Shown: positions 48,958 to 62,853, numbered from the stretch's first letter. The stretch: DNA of 64,000 nucleotides from Azospirillum halopraeferens DSM 3675 (GCF_000429625.1 NZ_AUCF01000001.1:496001-560000); one strand, 5' to 3'. The notes: generated from the sequence alone by a model not told the origin. Made by a program: numbers and translations.

Positions 48958-50288
48958 TGCCAGGGCACCCCGAGGATCTCAGCCAGCATGGAGTATCCCA
49001 TGGCGAGGTCGGTCTTTTCCCGCTTGCTCTGCCGCAGGAACGCCTCCAGCGCCGGCTGGAAGTGGATGGCGAGGTCGACCTCCTGATCGGTGCCGCGCCG
49101 GTAGGCGCCGAGCCGGATCATCTCCGCCATGTTGTCGTAGGCGGCCAGGAGCTGGCGCGCCGCGGCGACGATCTGGTTCTCGGCCTCGGTGTTGCATCCC
49201 GGCATGGTGCGCGACACGCTGCGCAGGATGTTGATGGCGGGATAGCGCCCGCGCTCGCCGATCTGGCGCTCCAGAACGATGTGGCCGTCCAGGATGCCGC
49301 GCACCGCGTCGGCGATGGGTTCGTTGTGGTCGTCGCCTTCCACCAGCACGGTGAACAGGCCGGTGATGGTGCCGGACCCGATCGCCCCCGGCCCGGCACG
49401 TTCCAGCAGGCGCGGCAGCTCGGCGAAGACGGTGGGGGGATAGCCCTTGGTGGTCGGCGGTTCGCCGGCGGACAGGCCGATCTCCCGCTGGGCCATGGCG
49501 AAGCGGGTGACGCTGTCCATCATGCACAGCACGTCCATGCCGCGGTCGCGGAAATACTCCGCCACCGCCATGGTCATGTAGGCGGCCTGCCGGCGCATCA
49601 GCGGCGGCTCGTCGGAGGTGGCGCAGACGACGACGCTGCGGGCCAGCCCCTCCTCCCCCAGGTCCTCGGTGATGAACTCCTGCAACTCGCGGCCGCGTTC
49701 GCCCAGCAGGCCGATGACCGCCACCTGTGCCTCGGAATAGCGGGCCAGCATGGACATCAGCGACGACTTGCCCACGCCCGAGCCGGCGAAGATGCCCATG
49801 CGCTGGCCGCGGCAGCAGGTCAGGAAGGTGTTGATCGCGCGCACGCCCAGGTCGATCTTCTGCCCCACGCGCTGGCGGGTGTGGGCCGAAGGGGGCGTGT
49901 TGCGCACCGGGATCGGCCGGGTGCCGCGGGGCAGCGGCCCCTTGCCGTCCACCGGTTCCCCCAGGGCGTTGATGACGCGCCCCAGCCATGCGTCACAGGG
50001 ATAGATGGCCGGCTGCCCTTCCGACACAACGGCCCGGCAGCCCAGGCCCACGCCGTCCAGCGACCCGAAGGGCATCAGCAGCGCCCGACCCTGGCGGAAT
50101 CCCACCACCTCGCACGGGATGCGGCGCCCGTCGCGCGCCTCGACGATGCAGCGGCCGCCGATCGCCAATTCCTTCTCGATGCCGCCGACCTCGGCCAGAA
50201 GCCCTTGAATGGCCGTCACCCGCCCGAACCGGCGGACGTCGGGCAATGAGTCGATGTCTTCCAGGAGACGGGCGATATCGGCGGGCAC
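48954..50288 (-). CDS. fliI: Flagellum-specific ATPase FliI
   Basis: 444 residues, usual length. ATPase of the flagellar type III export system. Walker A is [20 protein letters not shown] (about 170). Family motifs [35 protein letters not shown] and [14 protein letters not shown] all match FliI. A GTG at 50288 starts [17 protein letters not shown]. Divergent from ctrA; the 292-bp region between them holds several TTAA motifs. Followed by coupled fliJ. Confidence 0.97.
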   Translation of the reverse strand: MPADIARLLEDIDSLPDVRRFGRVTAIQGLLAEVGGIEKELAIGGRCIVEARDGRRIPCEVVGFRQGRALLMPFGSLDGVGLGCRAVVSEGQPAIYPCDAWLGRVINALGEPVDGKGPLPRGTRPIPVRNTPPSAHTRQRVGQKIDLGVRAINTFLTCCRGQRMGIFAGSGVGKSSLMSMLARYSEAQVAVIGLLGERGRELQEFITEDLGEEGLARSVVVCATSDEPPLMRRQAAYMTMAVAEYFRDRGMDVLCMMDSVTRFAMAQREIGLSAGEPPTTKGYPPTVFAELPRLLERAGPGAIGSGTITGLFTVLVEGDDHNEPIADAVRGILDGHIVLERQIGERGRYPAINILRSVSRTMPGCNTEAENQIVAAARQLLAAYDNMAEMIRLGAYRRGTDQEVDLAIHFQPALEAFLRQSKREKTDLAMGYSMLAEILGVPWQ

Positions 50289-50408
50289 GGGCGTGCTGTC
50301 GCTGCTGTCTTGAACGGGTCCGGTCCGGCTGCCGGCATGGCGGCCGCGGCGTCACCCGCCACGGGCGCACCCGCCCGGATCGATGCCGTTCATCATCGGC
50401 CGGAATGC

Positions 50409-50472
50409 TTAACGATCCGTGAAGCATATCCGGACTGGCGTTAAGCTGAATCGTCTGTTAACTTGTGTAAAC
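50409..50472. promoter_or_regulatory. Cluster of TTAA boxes between fliI and ctrA, candidate CtrA sites
   Basis: TTAACGATCCGTGAA (50409-50423), TTAA at 50441-50444 and TTAACTTGTGTAAAC (50458-50472) lie in the divergent region. The CtrA consensus is TTAA-N7-TTAA; the first and third are one or two bases off. CtrA autoregulates and controls early flagellar genes in alphaproteobacteria, so placement between ctrA and fliI is what that model expects. Confidence 0.42.
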
Positions 50473-50580
50473 ACGCGATCCGGGGTGTTGAGGCTGGCAG
50501 GCCGCACCGGATCGAAGAAACCTGCCGCAGGTTGGGGCTCGGGATCGGAACGGCACCATAGGTAACGTCGGGACAAGACC

Positions 50581-51321
50581 ATGAGGGTTCTGCTGGTTGA
50601 GGACGATTCGTCCATCGCGAAGAGCATCGAACTGATGCTCCAATCGGAAGGCTATATCGTCGATTCCACCGACCTGGGCGAAGACGGGCTCGAGATCGGA
50701 AAGCTGTACGACTACGACATCATCATCCTGGACCTGATGCTTCCTGACATCGACGGGTACGAGGTCCTGCGGCGACTGCGCGCCGCACGGGTGACGACAC
50801 CGATCCTCATCCTCTCCGGCCTGTCGGAGATGGACAACAAGATCAAGGGTCTGGGGTTCGGCGCCGACGACTACCTGACCAAGCCCTTCGACAAGCGCGA
50901 GCTGATCGCCCGCATCCAGGCGATCGTCCGCCGGTCCAAGGGTCATTCCGACAGCGTCATCCGCACCGGCCGCCTGACCGTCAACCTGGACACCCGCACG
51001 GTCGAGGTGGACAGCCAGCCCCTGCACCTGACGGGCAAGGAATACGGCATCCTGGAACTGCTGTCCCTGCGCAAGGGCACGACCCTGACCAAGGAGATGT
51101 TCCTGAACCATCTCTATGGCGGCATGGACGAGCCGGAGCTGAAGATCATCGACGTGTTCGTCTGCAAGCTGCGCAAGAAGCTGGCGGCGGCCACCCAGGG
51201 CGACAACTACATCGAGACGGTGTGGGGGCGCGGCTACGTCCTGCGTGACCCGCACGAGGATGCGCCCCTTCCGGCCCCCGGCGGCAAGGCACAGGCGGCC
51301 CACCACCACACGGCCGAGTGA
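50581..51321 (+). CDS. ctrA: Cell-cycle/flagellar response regulator CtrA
   Basis: 246 residues. OmpR-type response regulator. Receiver: [11 protein letters not shown], phospho-Asp in [14 protein letters not shown] (near 51), and Lys in [10 protein letters not shown]. The DNA-binding winged helix is family-diagnostic: [20 protein letters not shown] then [19 protein letters not shown]. These segments agree almost residue for residue with Caulobacter CtrA. In non-Caulobacter members CtrA mainly controls motility rather than viability. Divergent from fliI, 34 bp upstream of nothing else; the tail after [11 protein letters not shown] is His/Pro-rich. Confidence 0.97.
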   Translation: MRVLLVEDDSSIAKSIELMLQSEGYIVDSTDLGEDGLEIGKLYDYDIIILDLMLPDIDGYEVLRRLRAARVTTPILILSGLSEMDNKIKGLGFGADDYLTKPFDKRELIARIQAIVRRSKGHSDSVIRTGRLTVNLDTRTVEVDSQPLHLTGKEYGILELLSLRKGTTLTKEMFLNHLYGGMDEPELKIIDVFVCKLRKKLAAATQGDNYIETVWGRGYVLRDPHEDAPLPAPGGKAQAAHHHTAE

Positions 51322-51331
51322 CGAATTCCAC

Positions 51332-51363
51332 GGATGCTGCGGCGCGTCAGCGCAGAGGCATCC
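51332..51363. terminator. Hairpin between convergent ctrA and permease genes
   Basis: GGATGC (51332-51337) pairs with GCATCC (51358-51363), and TGCG/CGCA inside extends the stem. It spans the 25 bp between the two stop codons and the permease 3' end, so it could end transcription from either side. There is no U-tract. Confidence 0.35.
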
Positions 51364-52585
51364 ATCCCGTCGCCCACAGCCACAGCACGGCCATTCCCAT
51401 GGACAGCAGCGCCATGGGAATGCCGCAGCGCGCGTGCTCCCGGAAGCCCAGCCGCACCCCCGCCTGCTCCGCCCGCTCCACGACGATGATGTTGGCCAGG
51501 CTGCCGAGCAGCAACAGGTTGCCGGCCAGGGTCGACAGCAGCGCCAGGCCGTAGAGCGCCCCCTCCGGCGGGGCCGGCCAGGCCGACAGCAGCAGCACCA
51601 CCGCCGGCACGTTCCCCACGGTGTTGCTGGCGAACAGCGCCAGCGGCGCCAGCACATCCAGCCGGTCGGGCAGGTGCCCCGCCGCGGCCAGCCACGATAC
51701 CGCCTCGGCCGGCAGTCCCGTCTCCGCCAGGCCCCGGTTGACCGCGAACAGCCCGGCGAACAGCACCAACAGGTGCCAGTCCACCATGCCCAGCATCGAC
51801 CGGCTGGCCAGACGGCGGCTGACCAGCATCGCCCCGGCGATCAGCAGCACCCCCGTCTCGTGAGGCAGAGGGGTGGCGAACATCACCAGCAGCGCCGCCG
51901 TCGCCGCCACCGCCTTGCCCAACTGCCAGCGGTCCGGCACGGGTGCCGGCCCGTCGCTGCCGGCCGGGGCGCCCGTGGGCAGGTGCCATCGGCCGCGCCA
52001 GACCCACCACACCACCCCGTGGACCACCGCCAGACCGGCCAGCGCCGGCACACCGCAGACCGCCAGGAAACGCCAGAACTCCAGCCCGCCGAGCTGGGCG
52101 ATCAGGATGTTCTGGGGGTTGCCGATGATGGTGGCGGCGGAACCGGCGTTGGCGGCGCCGGCCAGCCCGATCAGGAACGGGCGCGGGTCCAGCCCCCGCC
52201 GCTGCAACCCGACGCACAGCATGGGTGTCATGGCGAAGACCACCACATCGTTGGCCAGCACCGCCGACAGCCCGCCGGCCACCGCGACCGTCACCGCCAG
52301 AAGCCCGGCGGGCGAGCGGGCGCCGGTGGCGATGCGCCAGGCGCACCAGTCGTAGAAGCCGCTGGCGGCGTACTGCGCCGACAGGATCATCAGGCCGAAC
52401 AGGATGAACAGAGTGGGAAAGTCGATGGCCTCCACCACCTGTCCGGTGGTCAGCACGCCGCCCGCCAGCATCAGGATGGCCGCGGTCAATGCGATCCCCG
52501 TCCGGTCGATCCGCAGCCCCGGAAAGCGCCCCAGGGCCATGCCCACATAGGTGGCGGCGAACAGCACGAGTACGGCGGCGGTCAT
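51347..52585 (-). CDS. Anion permease of the ArsB/CitM (IT) superfamily
   Basis: 412 residues with about eleven hydrophobic helices. Ion-transporter motifs are visible in two repeats: AANAGSAATIIGNPQNILIA with its GNPQN signature, then LFASNTVGNVPAVVLLL and SLANIIVVERA. Relatives transport arsenite, citrate, sulfate or sodium/dicarboxylates; the ion cannot be told from sequence. The ATG at 52585 was chosen over longer frames because it begins the first helix directly. Convergent with ctrA and divergent from the HAD phosphatase. Confidence 0.88.
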   Translation of the reverse strand: MTAAVLVLFAATYVGMALGRFPGLRIDRTGIALTAAILMLAGGVLTTGQVVEAIDFPTLFILFGLMILSAQYAASGFYDWCAWRIATGARSPAGLLAVTVAVAGGLSAVLANDVVVFAMTPMLCVGLQRRGLDPRPFLIGLAGAANAGSAATIIGNPQNILIAQLGGLEFWRFLAVCGVPALAGLAVVHGVVWWVWRGRWHLPTGAPAGSDGPAPVPDRWQLGKAVAATAALLVMFATPLPHETGVLLIAGAMLVSRRLASRSMLGMVDWHLLVLFAGLFAVNRGLAETGLPAEAVSWLAAAGHLPDRLDVLAPLALFASNTVGNVPAVVLLLSAWPAPPEGALYGLALLSTLAGNLLLLGSLANIIVVERAEQAGVRLGFREHARCGIPMALLSMGMAVLWLWATGWMPLR

Positions 52586-52703
52586 GGGCGGCACCGGGTG
52601 GAGGAACGGCGGGACGCATACACCGGCCGGCCGGCCCCCACAAGCGGTGGCTTGCATGCCGTGAAACTGATAATAGAGCGGGCCAACCGATGGAGACCCG
52701 AGC

Positions 52704-53408
52704 ATGGTCGAACCGCTGCGCGCCCTGATCTTTGACGTTGACGGCACCCTGGCGGAGACCGAGGAGGTGCACCGCCTGGCCTTCAACCGCGCCTTTGAGG
52801 AGGCCGGCATTCCCTGGTCCTGGGACCGCACGCTCTACCGCGCGCTGCTGGCGGTATCCGGCGGCAAGGAACGCATCCGTGCCTACGCCGCGGACCACGA
52901 CCCCGGGCGCACCGGCATCGACGCGCTGGTGCGCGACGTGCACGCCCGCAAGACGGAGATCTACACCGGCATGGTGCGCGAAGGCGGCGTCCCCTTCCGG
53001 CCCGGCGTGGCCCGCCTGATCGAGGAGGCGCGAGCCGCCGGCCTCATCCTCGCGGTGGCGACGACGACGACGCGCGCGAACGTGGACGCGCTGCTGGACG
53101 CCAACACCGGCGGCACCGGCCACGGCTGGTTCGCCACGTTCGCCTGCGCCGACGACGCTCCGCCCAAAAAACCGGACCCCATGGTCTACCGCGTGGTGTT
53201 GGAGCGCATCGGCCTGCCGGCCTCCGCCTGCATCGCCCTGGAGGACTCGCCCAACGGGGTCGCCGCCGCGACCGGTGCGGGCATCGCGGTGGTGGTGAGC
53301 ACGAGCGTCTACACCGACGGTGACGATTTCACCGGGGCCGCCGCCGTCTTCCCCGACTTCGGATCGGTGACGCTGGACGACCTGCGGAGCATCCACACCA
53401 AAGCCTAA
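52704..53408 (+). CDS. HAD-superfamily hydrolase, CbbY/Gph-like
   Basis: 234 residues. DVDGTLAETEEVH at the N-terminus holds the catalytic Asp pair, AVATTTTRANVD carries motif II Thr, and KKPDPMVYR and ALEDSPNGVAAATGAGI carry the motif III Lys and IV Asp. The cap domain and extended N-terminal region match CbbY-type phosphatases and phosphoglycolate phosphatase relatives. Substrate not determined. It overlaps the convergent response-regulator gene by 4 bp at the stop codons. Confidence 0.88.
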   Translation: MVEPLRALIFDVDGTLAETEEVHRLAFNRAFEEAGIPWSWDRTLYRALLAVSGGKERIRAYAADHDPGRTGIDALVRDVHARKTEIYTGMVREGGVPFRPGVARLIEEARAAGLILAVATTTTRANVDALLDANTGGTGHGWFATFACADDAPPKKPDPMVYRVVLERIGLPASACIALEDSPNGVAAATGAGIAVVVSTSVYTDGDDFTGAAAVFPDFGSVTLDDLRSIHTKA

Positions 53409-54430
53409 ACCGCCGGACCGGCGGCTTCGGGCGCCGCGGCGCGCGCCGATTCCGCGAGCTTCGCCCGGGCCATCTGCTCCAGTCGGCTGCGATACCCGGC
53501 CACGGCGGTGGCGACCTCGGCCGTCAGCGCCTCCGGTGCGCGGGCGGGGTCGACGGCCTCCATCAGGGCCTGCGCCACGGCACGGACGCGCGACACCTCC
53601 TCCCCCGCCCCGGCGAATGAGCCGGAGTCGGCTATGGAGCGCAGCCGCTCCACGCCATCCTTCAGGGATCGGCAAGCGTTGGCGACGGCGGATGTCCCGT
53701 CGTTCCCCTCGGGCAGGCGGCGCAGGAGTTCGTCCACGATCACCGGAACCCGCGACAGATGCTCCAGCGCCATGCGGTCGGGTTGGCCTCCCGTCAGGCC
53801 GGTGGCGGCGAACTCCACCAGGAACGCCGCCTGGATGCTGGCGCGCAGGCGCTTCTGCTCGTTCACCCGGACGTTGGCCTGCTGCATCGCCAGCCGCAGG
53901 CCGGCGGCCGTCCACTTGCCTGTGGCCTTCAGCCGCAGGGTGTTGGGGACGTCGATCAATGGCACCGCAGCGCCTTCGCGCGGCGACTTGCGACGGTCCG
54001 GACCGGTGAAGTCGGCGGTGACCACGAAGCTCTTGCGGTTCTCGATGAGGGTGACGATGCGGTCCTGCACCTGCTTGGGCGACACCGGCTTGACCATCAG
54101 GTCATCGACGCCGGAGTTGGTGACGCGCAGCAGCAGGGTGGGCGTCGGCTGCCAGGTCGTGGCGATCAGGCAGGTGTAGGGGTTGGGGGTTCCCGGCTCG
54201 TTGCGCAGGGAACGGACGAAACGGAACGCCTCCCCGTCCTCGCCGTCGGCGTCGATGAGCACCAGATCCGGTGTGGCCGCCGCCAGCAGGGTGGCCGCCT
54301 CCTGAAACGACCCGTAGGTCGTGACCGTCTTCAGGCCCAGCCGGATCAGCATGTCGCGGAACAGGCGCTGGGTAGGGTACTGCGAATCGATGACCGCGGC
54401 GTCGGCAAGGGACAAGTCATACGAAAGCAT
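53405..54430 (-). CDS. Receiver-like regulator with unknown helical C-terminal domain
   Basis: 341 residues. The N-terminal receiver domain shows AAVIDSQYPTQRLFRDML, LVLIDADGEDGEAFRFV (Asp near 58), TTWQPTPTLLLRVTNSGVDD and LMVKPVSPKQVQ (Lys). The acidic pair at the start is reduced to one Asp, so it may be only partly functional. Residues about 140-341 form an alpha-helical domain of no recognised family, ending Ala-rich. No DNA-binding or output domain seen. It follows glgX by 52 bp on the same strand and could act on the glycogen operon. A pair of TTAA motifs 13 bp apart (54466-54486) lies just upstream. Confidence 0.78.
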   Translation of the reverse strand: MLSYDLSLADAAVIDSQYPTQRLFRDMLIRLGLKTVTTYGSFQEAATLLAAATPDLVLIDADGEDGEAFRFVRSLRNEPGTPNPYTCLIATTWQPTPTLLLRVTNSGVDDLMVKPVSPKQVQDRIVTLIENRKSFVVTADFTGPDRRKSPREGAAVPLIDVPNTLRLKATGKWTAAGLRLAMQQANVRVNEQKRLRASIQAAFLVEFAATGLTGGQPDRMALEHLSRVPVIVDELLRRLPEGNDGTSAVANACRSLKDGVERLRSIADSGSFAGAGEEVSRVRAVAQALMEAVDPARAPEALTAEVATAVAGYRSRLEQMARAKLAESARAAAPEAAGPAV

Positions 54431-54482
54431 GGCGGCCTCGATCGGAGGACTGATATGCGTACGACTTAAAGCACGGCGATCG

Positions 54483-56648
54483 TTAACGGGGAGTAACGCC
54501 TTCCGTCGCAGGGCTTTCGACCAGCGCGAAGACCAGGGTGGAACGTCCGTCGATCGCGACCGGCCGGCCGGACAGGTGCATGCGGCCGTCACCGGCCCCG
54601 TCGGCGACCCGGGTGTCGAGCACGCACCGCCAGCCCCGCCCGCCGGGCACCACCGGCAGGACGAACGACACCGTGTCGTGGTGGGCGTTCAGCACGATCA
54701 GCAGCACCGCGTCGTCCACCGGCCGCCCCTCGGCGCCGAGGTAGTCGCCGGCATGCCCGTTCAGCAGCAGCCCGATGCAGCGGGCGTGGAGGTTGCGCCA
54801 TTGCTCGGCCGTCTTCTCGTTGCCGAGCGGCGTGTACCAGACGATGTCCTTCAGCCCCTCGGGCGAGGCGGCCCGCCCGTGCAGGAAGTTGGGCCGGCGC
54901 AGCACCGGGTGTGCCTTGCGCAGGGCGATCAGCCGCCGGACGAACGCCAGCAGGTCGGCCGATTCGGCCTGGCGGCGCGCCCAGTCGATCCAGGTCAGTT
55001 CATTGTCCTGACAATAGGCGTTGTTGTTCCCGTCCTGGCTGTGCCCGACCTCGTCACCGGCCAGCAGCATCGGCGTGCCCTGGGACAGCAGGAGGGTCGC
55101 CAGCAGATTGCGCTTCTGCCGCTCGCGCACCTGCCGGATCGCCGGGTCGTCGGTCTCCCCTTCGACGCCGTGATTCCAGGAGTAGTTGGCGGAATGCCCG
55201 TCCCGGTTGCCTTCCCCGTTCGCCCAATTGTGCTTCTCGTTGTAGGAGACGAGGTCCTGCAGCGTGAAGCCGTCGTGGGCGGTGACGAAGTTGACCGACG
55301 ACCACGCCTTGCGCCCGCGCTTCTCGAACAGATCGGCGGAGCCGGCGATGCGCCCGGCCAGTTCCGGCAGCTTGCCCTCGTCGCCGCGCCAGTAGGCGCG
55401 CACGGTGTCGCGGTAGCGGTCGTTCCATTCCGCCCAGCCCGGCGGGAAGTTGCCGACCTGGTAGCCGCCGGGGCCGATATCCCACGGCTCGGCGATCAGC
55501 TTGACGCCGGCCAGCACCGGGTCCTGCCGCACGGCGTCGAGGAAGCCGGACCCGGGATCGTAGCCGTAGGATTCCCGCCCCAGCACGGTCGCCAGGTCGA
55601 ACCGGAACCCATCCACGTGCATGTCGGTGACCCAGTAGCGCAGGCTGTCCATCACCATCTGCAGCACCCGCGGGTGACAGAGGTTCAGCGTGTTGCCGGT
55701 GCCGGTGTCGTTGATGTAATAGCGCCTGTCCCCCGGCATCAGGCGGTAGTAGCTGGCGTTGTCGATGCCGCGGAAGCTCAGCGTCGGCCCCAGATGGTTG
55801 CCCTCGCCGGTGTGGTTGTAGACGACGTCCAGGAACACCTCGATGCCCGCCTCGTGCAGACGGGACACCATCGTCTTGAACTCCGACAGCACACCGGTGG
55901 TCATGTAGCGCGGTTCCGGTGCGAAGAACGCGACCGAGTTATAGCCCCAATAGTTGTGAAGCCCCTGCGCCACGAGATGCCGGTCGTCGATGAAGGCGTG
56001 CACCGGCAGGAATTCCACGGCCGTCACCCCCAGCGCGCGCAGGTAGTCGATGACCGCCTGCGTCGACATGCCCGCAAACGTGCCGCGCAGCGGCTTGGGC
56101 ACCTGCGGGTTCAGCATGGTGAACCCGCGCACATGGGTTTCGTAGACGATGGTTTCCGACCAGGAGACGTTGGGCCGCCGCTCGCCGCCCCAGGTGAAGG
56201 CCCGGTCGACCACCCGGCATTTGGGCATGGCGCGGGCGTTGTCCCGGCGGTCGAAGGACAGGTCTTCGCGCGTGGAGCCGACGCGGTAGCCGTAGTGGGC
56301 GTCCGACCACCGGATCGCCCCCATCAGCGCCCGGGCATAGGGATCGAGCAGAAGCTTGTTCGGATTGAACCGGTGGCCGTTGGCCGGATCGTAGGGACCG
56401 TGGACGCGATAGCCGTACAGCAGGCCGGGCCGCGCCTCGGGCAGGTAGCAGTGCCAGACCTCATCGGTCTGCTCCGGCATGGTGATCCGTTCGACCTCCC
56501 GCTGTCCGGTCTTGTCGAACAGGCACAGCTCCACCTTCTCGGCGTTGGCGGAGAACAGCGCAAAATTGACCCCGAACCCGTCCCAATCGGCGCCCAGCGG
56601 ATGGGGGCGCCCCGGCCACACCGTCATGCGGGAAGATCCGTTCGCCAT
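54483..56648 (-). CDS. glgX: Glycogen debranching enzyme
   Basis: 721-residue GH13 isoamylase-type enzyme cleaving alpha-1,6 branch stubs. An N-terminal CBM48 (LGADWDGFGVNFALFSANAE) precedes the barrel: VFLDVVYNHTGEGNHLGPTL, GFRFDLATVLGR (nucleophile), LIAEPWDIG (acid/base Glu), VNFVTAHDGFTLQDLVSYNE. The ATG at 56648 has GGAG ten bases before it. Third gene of treS-glgB-glgX; the 304-bp gap to glgB is empty of recognisable features. Confidence 0.97.
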   Translation of the reverse strand: MANGSSRMTVWPGRPHPLGADWDGFGVNFALFSANAEKVELCLFDKTGQREVERITMPEQTDEVWHCYLPEARPGLLYGYRVHGPYDPANGHRFNPNKLLLDPYARALMGAIRWSDAHYGYRVGSTREDLSFDRRDNARAMPKCRVVDRAFTWGGERRPNVSWSETIVYETHVRGFTMLNPQVPKPLRGTFAGMSTQAVIDYLRALGVTAVEFLPVHAFIDDRHLVAQGLHNYWGYNSVAFFAPEPRYMTTGVLSEFKTMVSRLHEAGIEVFLDVVYNHTGEGNHLGPTLSFRGIDNASYYRLMPGDRRYYINDTGTGNTLNLCHPRVLQMVMDSLRYWVTDMHVDGFRFDLATVLGRESYGYDPGSGFLDAVRQDPVLAGVKLIAEPWDIGPGGYQVGNFPPGWAEWNDRYRDTVRAYWRGDEGKLPELAGRIAGSADLFEKRGRKAWSSVNFVTAHDGFTLQDLVSYNEKHNWANGEGNRDGHSANYSWNHGVEGETDDPAIRQVRERQKRNLLATLLLSQGTPMLLAGDEVGHSQDGNNNAYCQDNELTWIDWARRQAESADLLAFVRRLIALRKAHPVLRRPNFLHGRAASPEGLKDIVWYTPLGNEKTAEQWRNLHARCIGLLLNGHAGDYLGAEGRPVDDAVLLIVLNAHHDTVSFVLPVVPGGRGWRCVLDTRVADGAGDGRMHLSGRPVAIDGRSTLVFALVESPATEGVTPR

Positions 56649-56952
56649 CAGGTCGGGCTCCGGCGGGGAACGGCATCGGAATGCGGCGGGGCGCAGCGGC
56701 TGAGGGGCATCGGCGTCGAGGAGGACTGCGGTGGGGGGACCGCGAAGCAGCGGAGGGGTCAGCAACAATCAAGGGACAACTGACGGGCGTCAAGCCACAC
56801 CCCGCCTTTCTCGTCCGCAGCACCCCCGTATGTTTCGCCGGCGTGTCGTTCAGGTTACGCGCGAGGCCCGCCGGTGCGTCACGATCATACCGACGCTTGC
56901 CGCCAATTCCGCTCCGGAACGGTGAGTGTCACCCGTGAACTGCCCCCCGCCC
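56649..56952. other. 304-bp gap between glgB and glgX, nothing recognisable
   Basis: Between the end of glgB and the glgX ATG. No ORF with convincing codon use, no strong promoter or hairpin seen. It may contain a weak internal promoter, but none was identified. Confidence 0.5.
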
Positions 56953-59196
56953 TCACCCCCGCCGTTCCAGAACCACCGTGCCCAGCGGCGGCAGGATCAG
57001 GTTCAGGGAGTGGGGGCGGCCGTGCCAGGAGGTGTCCTCGCAGGTGTAGCCGTTGGGGTTGCCCACGCCGCTGCCGCCGTACTTCACGTCGTCGGTGTTG
57101 AGACGCTCGGCGTAGTGGCCGGGAAGCGAGATGCCGACCCGGTAGCCATCGCGCGGCACGGGGGTGAAGTTGCAGACCACGACAAAGACGTGCTCCGGAT
57201 CACGGCCCTTGCGCAGGAAGGCCAGCACGGAGTTGTCGCTGTCGTTCGCCTCGATCCACTCGAACCCGCCGGGCTCGCAGTCCAACTCGTGCAGGGCCGT
57301 CTCGTCACGGTAGAGGCTGTTCAGGTCGCGGATCAGGTCCCGGATGCCCTTGTGCTGCGGCTCGATCAGCAGGTGCCAGTCCAGGCTGGCGGCATCGTTC
57401 CATTCCCGCCACTGGGCGAACTCGCCGCCCATGAACAGCAGCTTCTTGCCGGGGTGGGTGAACATGAAGCCATAGTAGGCGCGCAGGTTGGCGAACTTCT
57501 GCCACTCGTCGCCCGGCATCTTGTTGATCAGCGATCCCTTGCCGTGCACCACCTCGTCGTGGCTGAGCGGCAGGACGAAATTCTCCGAGTATTGGTAGAG
57601 CAGGCCGAACGTCAGTTCATGGTGATGGTAGCGGCGATGGATGGGATCCTTGGACATATAGTCCAGGGTGTCATGCATCCAGCCCATGTTCCACTTGTAC
57701 CCGAAGCCGAGCCCGCCGAGATAGACCGGCCGTGACACGCCGGGCCAGGCGGTGGACTCCTCCGCCACCGTGGTGACGCCGGGGTGATTGCCGTAGGCCA
57801 GCTCGTTCATCCGCTTGAGAAAGGCGATCGACTCCAGGTTCTCGCGGCCGCCGAACCGGTTGGGAATCCACTCCCCTTCCTTGCGGGAATAGTCGAGATA
57901 GAGCATCGACGCCACCGCGTCGACGCGCAGCCCGTCCAGATGATACTGGTCCAGCCAGAACAGGGCGTTGCCCAGCAGGAAGTTCTGCACCTCACGCCGG
58001 CCGAAATTGTAGATCAGGGTGTTCCAGTCCATGTGGAACCCCTGGCGCGGGTCGGCATGCTCGTACAGGTGCGTGCCGTCGAACAGGCCCAGCCCGTGCT
58101 GGTCGGTCGGGAAATGGCCGGGCACCCAGTCGAGAATCACGCCGATCCCGGCGCGGTGGCAGGTGTCGACGAAGCGCTTGAAGTCCTCGGGCGAGCCGTG
58201 GCGGCTGGTGGGGGCATAAAGGCCGATGGGCTGATAGCCCCAGGAGCCGTCGAAGGGATGCTCGGTGACCGGCAGCAGCTCGATGTGGGTGAAGCCCAGG
58301 TCGCGCACGTAGGGAACCAGCCGCTCCGCCAGTTCGTCGTAGGTGAGGAACCGGTTGTCCTCCTCCGGCACGCGCGCCCAGGACCCCAGGTGGACCTCGT
58401 ACACGCTCATCGGCGCTTCGCGCGCGTGAAGCTGCGCACGCTGCTGCATCCAGTCGCCATCCGTCCAGTCGTGGGCCTGCAGGCCGTGGACGACCGAGGC
58501 GGTCTGCGGCCGCATCTCGCTGCGGAAGGCATAGGGGTCGGCCTTCAGGGGCAGGAGGTTGCCCTCCGGCCCCCGGATCTCGAACTTGTAGCGCTGGCCG
58601 GGCTCCGCGTGGGGCACGAAGATCTCCCACACGCCGGCCTCGACGCGCTTGCGCATGGGCAGGCGGCGGCCGTCCCAGTCGCAGAAATCGCCGACGACGC
58701 TGACGCGCCGGGCGTTTGGTGCCCACACCGCGAAGGCGACCCCCGGCACCCCGTCGACCTCGCGGGGGTGAGCCCCCATGCGTTCATAGGTCTTGAGGTG
58801 CGTGCCCTCGGCCAGCAGGTGGATGTCCAGTTCTCCCAGCACCGGGCCGAACCGGTAGGCGTCCTCGAACTCCAGCGTGGCCAGCGGGTAGGTCACGCGC
58901 AGGCGGTAGCGGAAGGGCTCCCGCCGGTCGGTCAGGACGGCGCGGAAGAAGCCGTCGCCGTGCACCCGTTCCATCTCCCCGGCCGGTTGGCCGGTGGCCC
59001 GGTCGATCACCGTGACGGCGTCGGCTCCGGGCAGGAAGGCGCGAACCTCGACCGGTGCGTCGTCGCCGTCCCGGTGCATGCCGAGGACGGCAAAGGGATC
59101 ACCATGGTCGGCGCGGACGATGGCCTCGATTCCCTCGCGCAGCGCCGCGGTGGTGTCCGGAACCGTCTCCGGACCTGTGCGGACGTCGTTGGGCAT
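56953..59196 (-). CDS. glgB: 1,4-alpha-glucan branching enzyme
   Basis: 747-residue GH13 branching enzyme that adds alpha-1,6 branches to glycogen. Two N-terminal CBM48-type domains, as in the long form ([20 protein letters not shown], then [20 protein letters not shown]). Catalytic: [37 protein letters not shown] (nucleophile), [17 protein letters not shown] (acid/base) and [15 protein letters not shown]. The ATG at 59196 follows GAGGGGAGCAGATCCG; a GTG ten codons upstream is less likely. Middle gene of the treS-glgB-glgX operon. Confidence 0.98.
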   Translation of the reverse strand: MPNDVRTGPETVPDTTAALREGIEAIVRADHGDPFAVLGMHRDGDDAPVEVRAFLPGADAVTVIDRATGQPAGEMERVHGDGFFRAVLTDRREPFRYRLRVTYPLATLEFEDAYRFGPVLGELDIHLLAEGTHLKTYERMGAHPREVDGVPGVAFAVWAPNARRVSVVGDFCDWDGRRLPMRKRVEAGVWEIFVPHAEPGQRYKFEIRGPEGNLLPLKADPYAFRSEMRPQTASVVHGLQAHDWTDGDWMQQRAQLHAREAPMSVYEVHLGSWARVPEEDNRFLTYDELAERLVPYVRDLGFTHIELLPVTEHPFDGSWGYQPIGLYAPTSRHGSPEDFKRFVDTCHRAGIGVILDWVPGHFPTDQHGLGLFDGTHLYEHADPRQGFHMDWNTLIYNFGRREVQNFLLGNALFWLDQYHLDGLRVDAVASMLYLDYSRKEGEWIPNRFGGRENLESIAFLKRMNELAYGNHPGVTTVAEESTAWPGVSRPVYLGGLGFGYKWNMGWMHDTLDYMSKDPIHRRYHHHELTFGLLYQYSENFVLPLSHDEVVHGKGSLINKMPGDEWQKFANLRAYYGFMFTHPGKKLLFMGGEFAQWREWNDAASLDWHLLIEPQHKGIRDLIRDLNSLYRDETALHELDCEPGGFEWIEANDSDNSVLAFLRKGRDPEHVFVVVCNFTPVPRDGYRVGISLPGHYAERLNTDDVKYGGSGVGNPNGYTCEDTSWHGRPHSLNLILPPLGTVVLERRG

Positions 59197-59258
59197 CGGA
59201 TCTGCTCCCCTCTCCTCTCTCGTCACCCCCGCTCAACAGCGCGACGGCGCAACTCCTC

Positions 59259-62576
<3,318 letters not shown>

Positions 62577-62609
62577 GGTGGGGGGTCGGGTCGGTTGATG
62601 GTTGCCAGG

Positions 62610-62625
62610 GGGTGAACAGGTTCAC
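62610..62625. promoter_or_regulatory. Palindrome upstream of treS, possible operator
   Basis: GGTGAAC-AG-GTTCACC is a perfect 7-bp inverted repeat 34-49 bp upstream of the treS start. Position near the start codon and the length fit a repressor site. Regulator unknown. Confidence 0.35.
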
Positions 62626-62853
62626 CGCGGATCCGTTGCGGCGTCCCGATCCGGGGAATGGGAACCGGGGGCCTCTCACCCGTCCGGCGCACCTCTTCCA
62701 ATGTGCCCACGGTACCGGCCAACGCCAAGCTTGCGGTTCGGGGGATGACCGACGGACGGTGCCCGGTGGCCGGGTGTGGCGCGGCACCCACGGCAAAGGT
62801 CCTATGAACATCCAACGGTGCACGTCCCCGTCCGATCCATGATAGAAGGCCGT

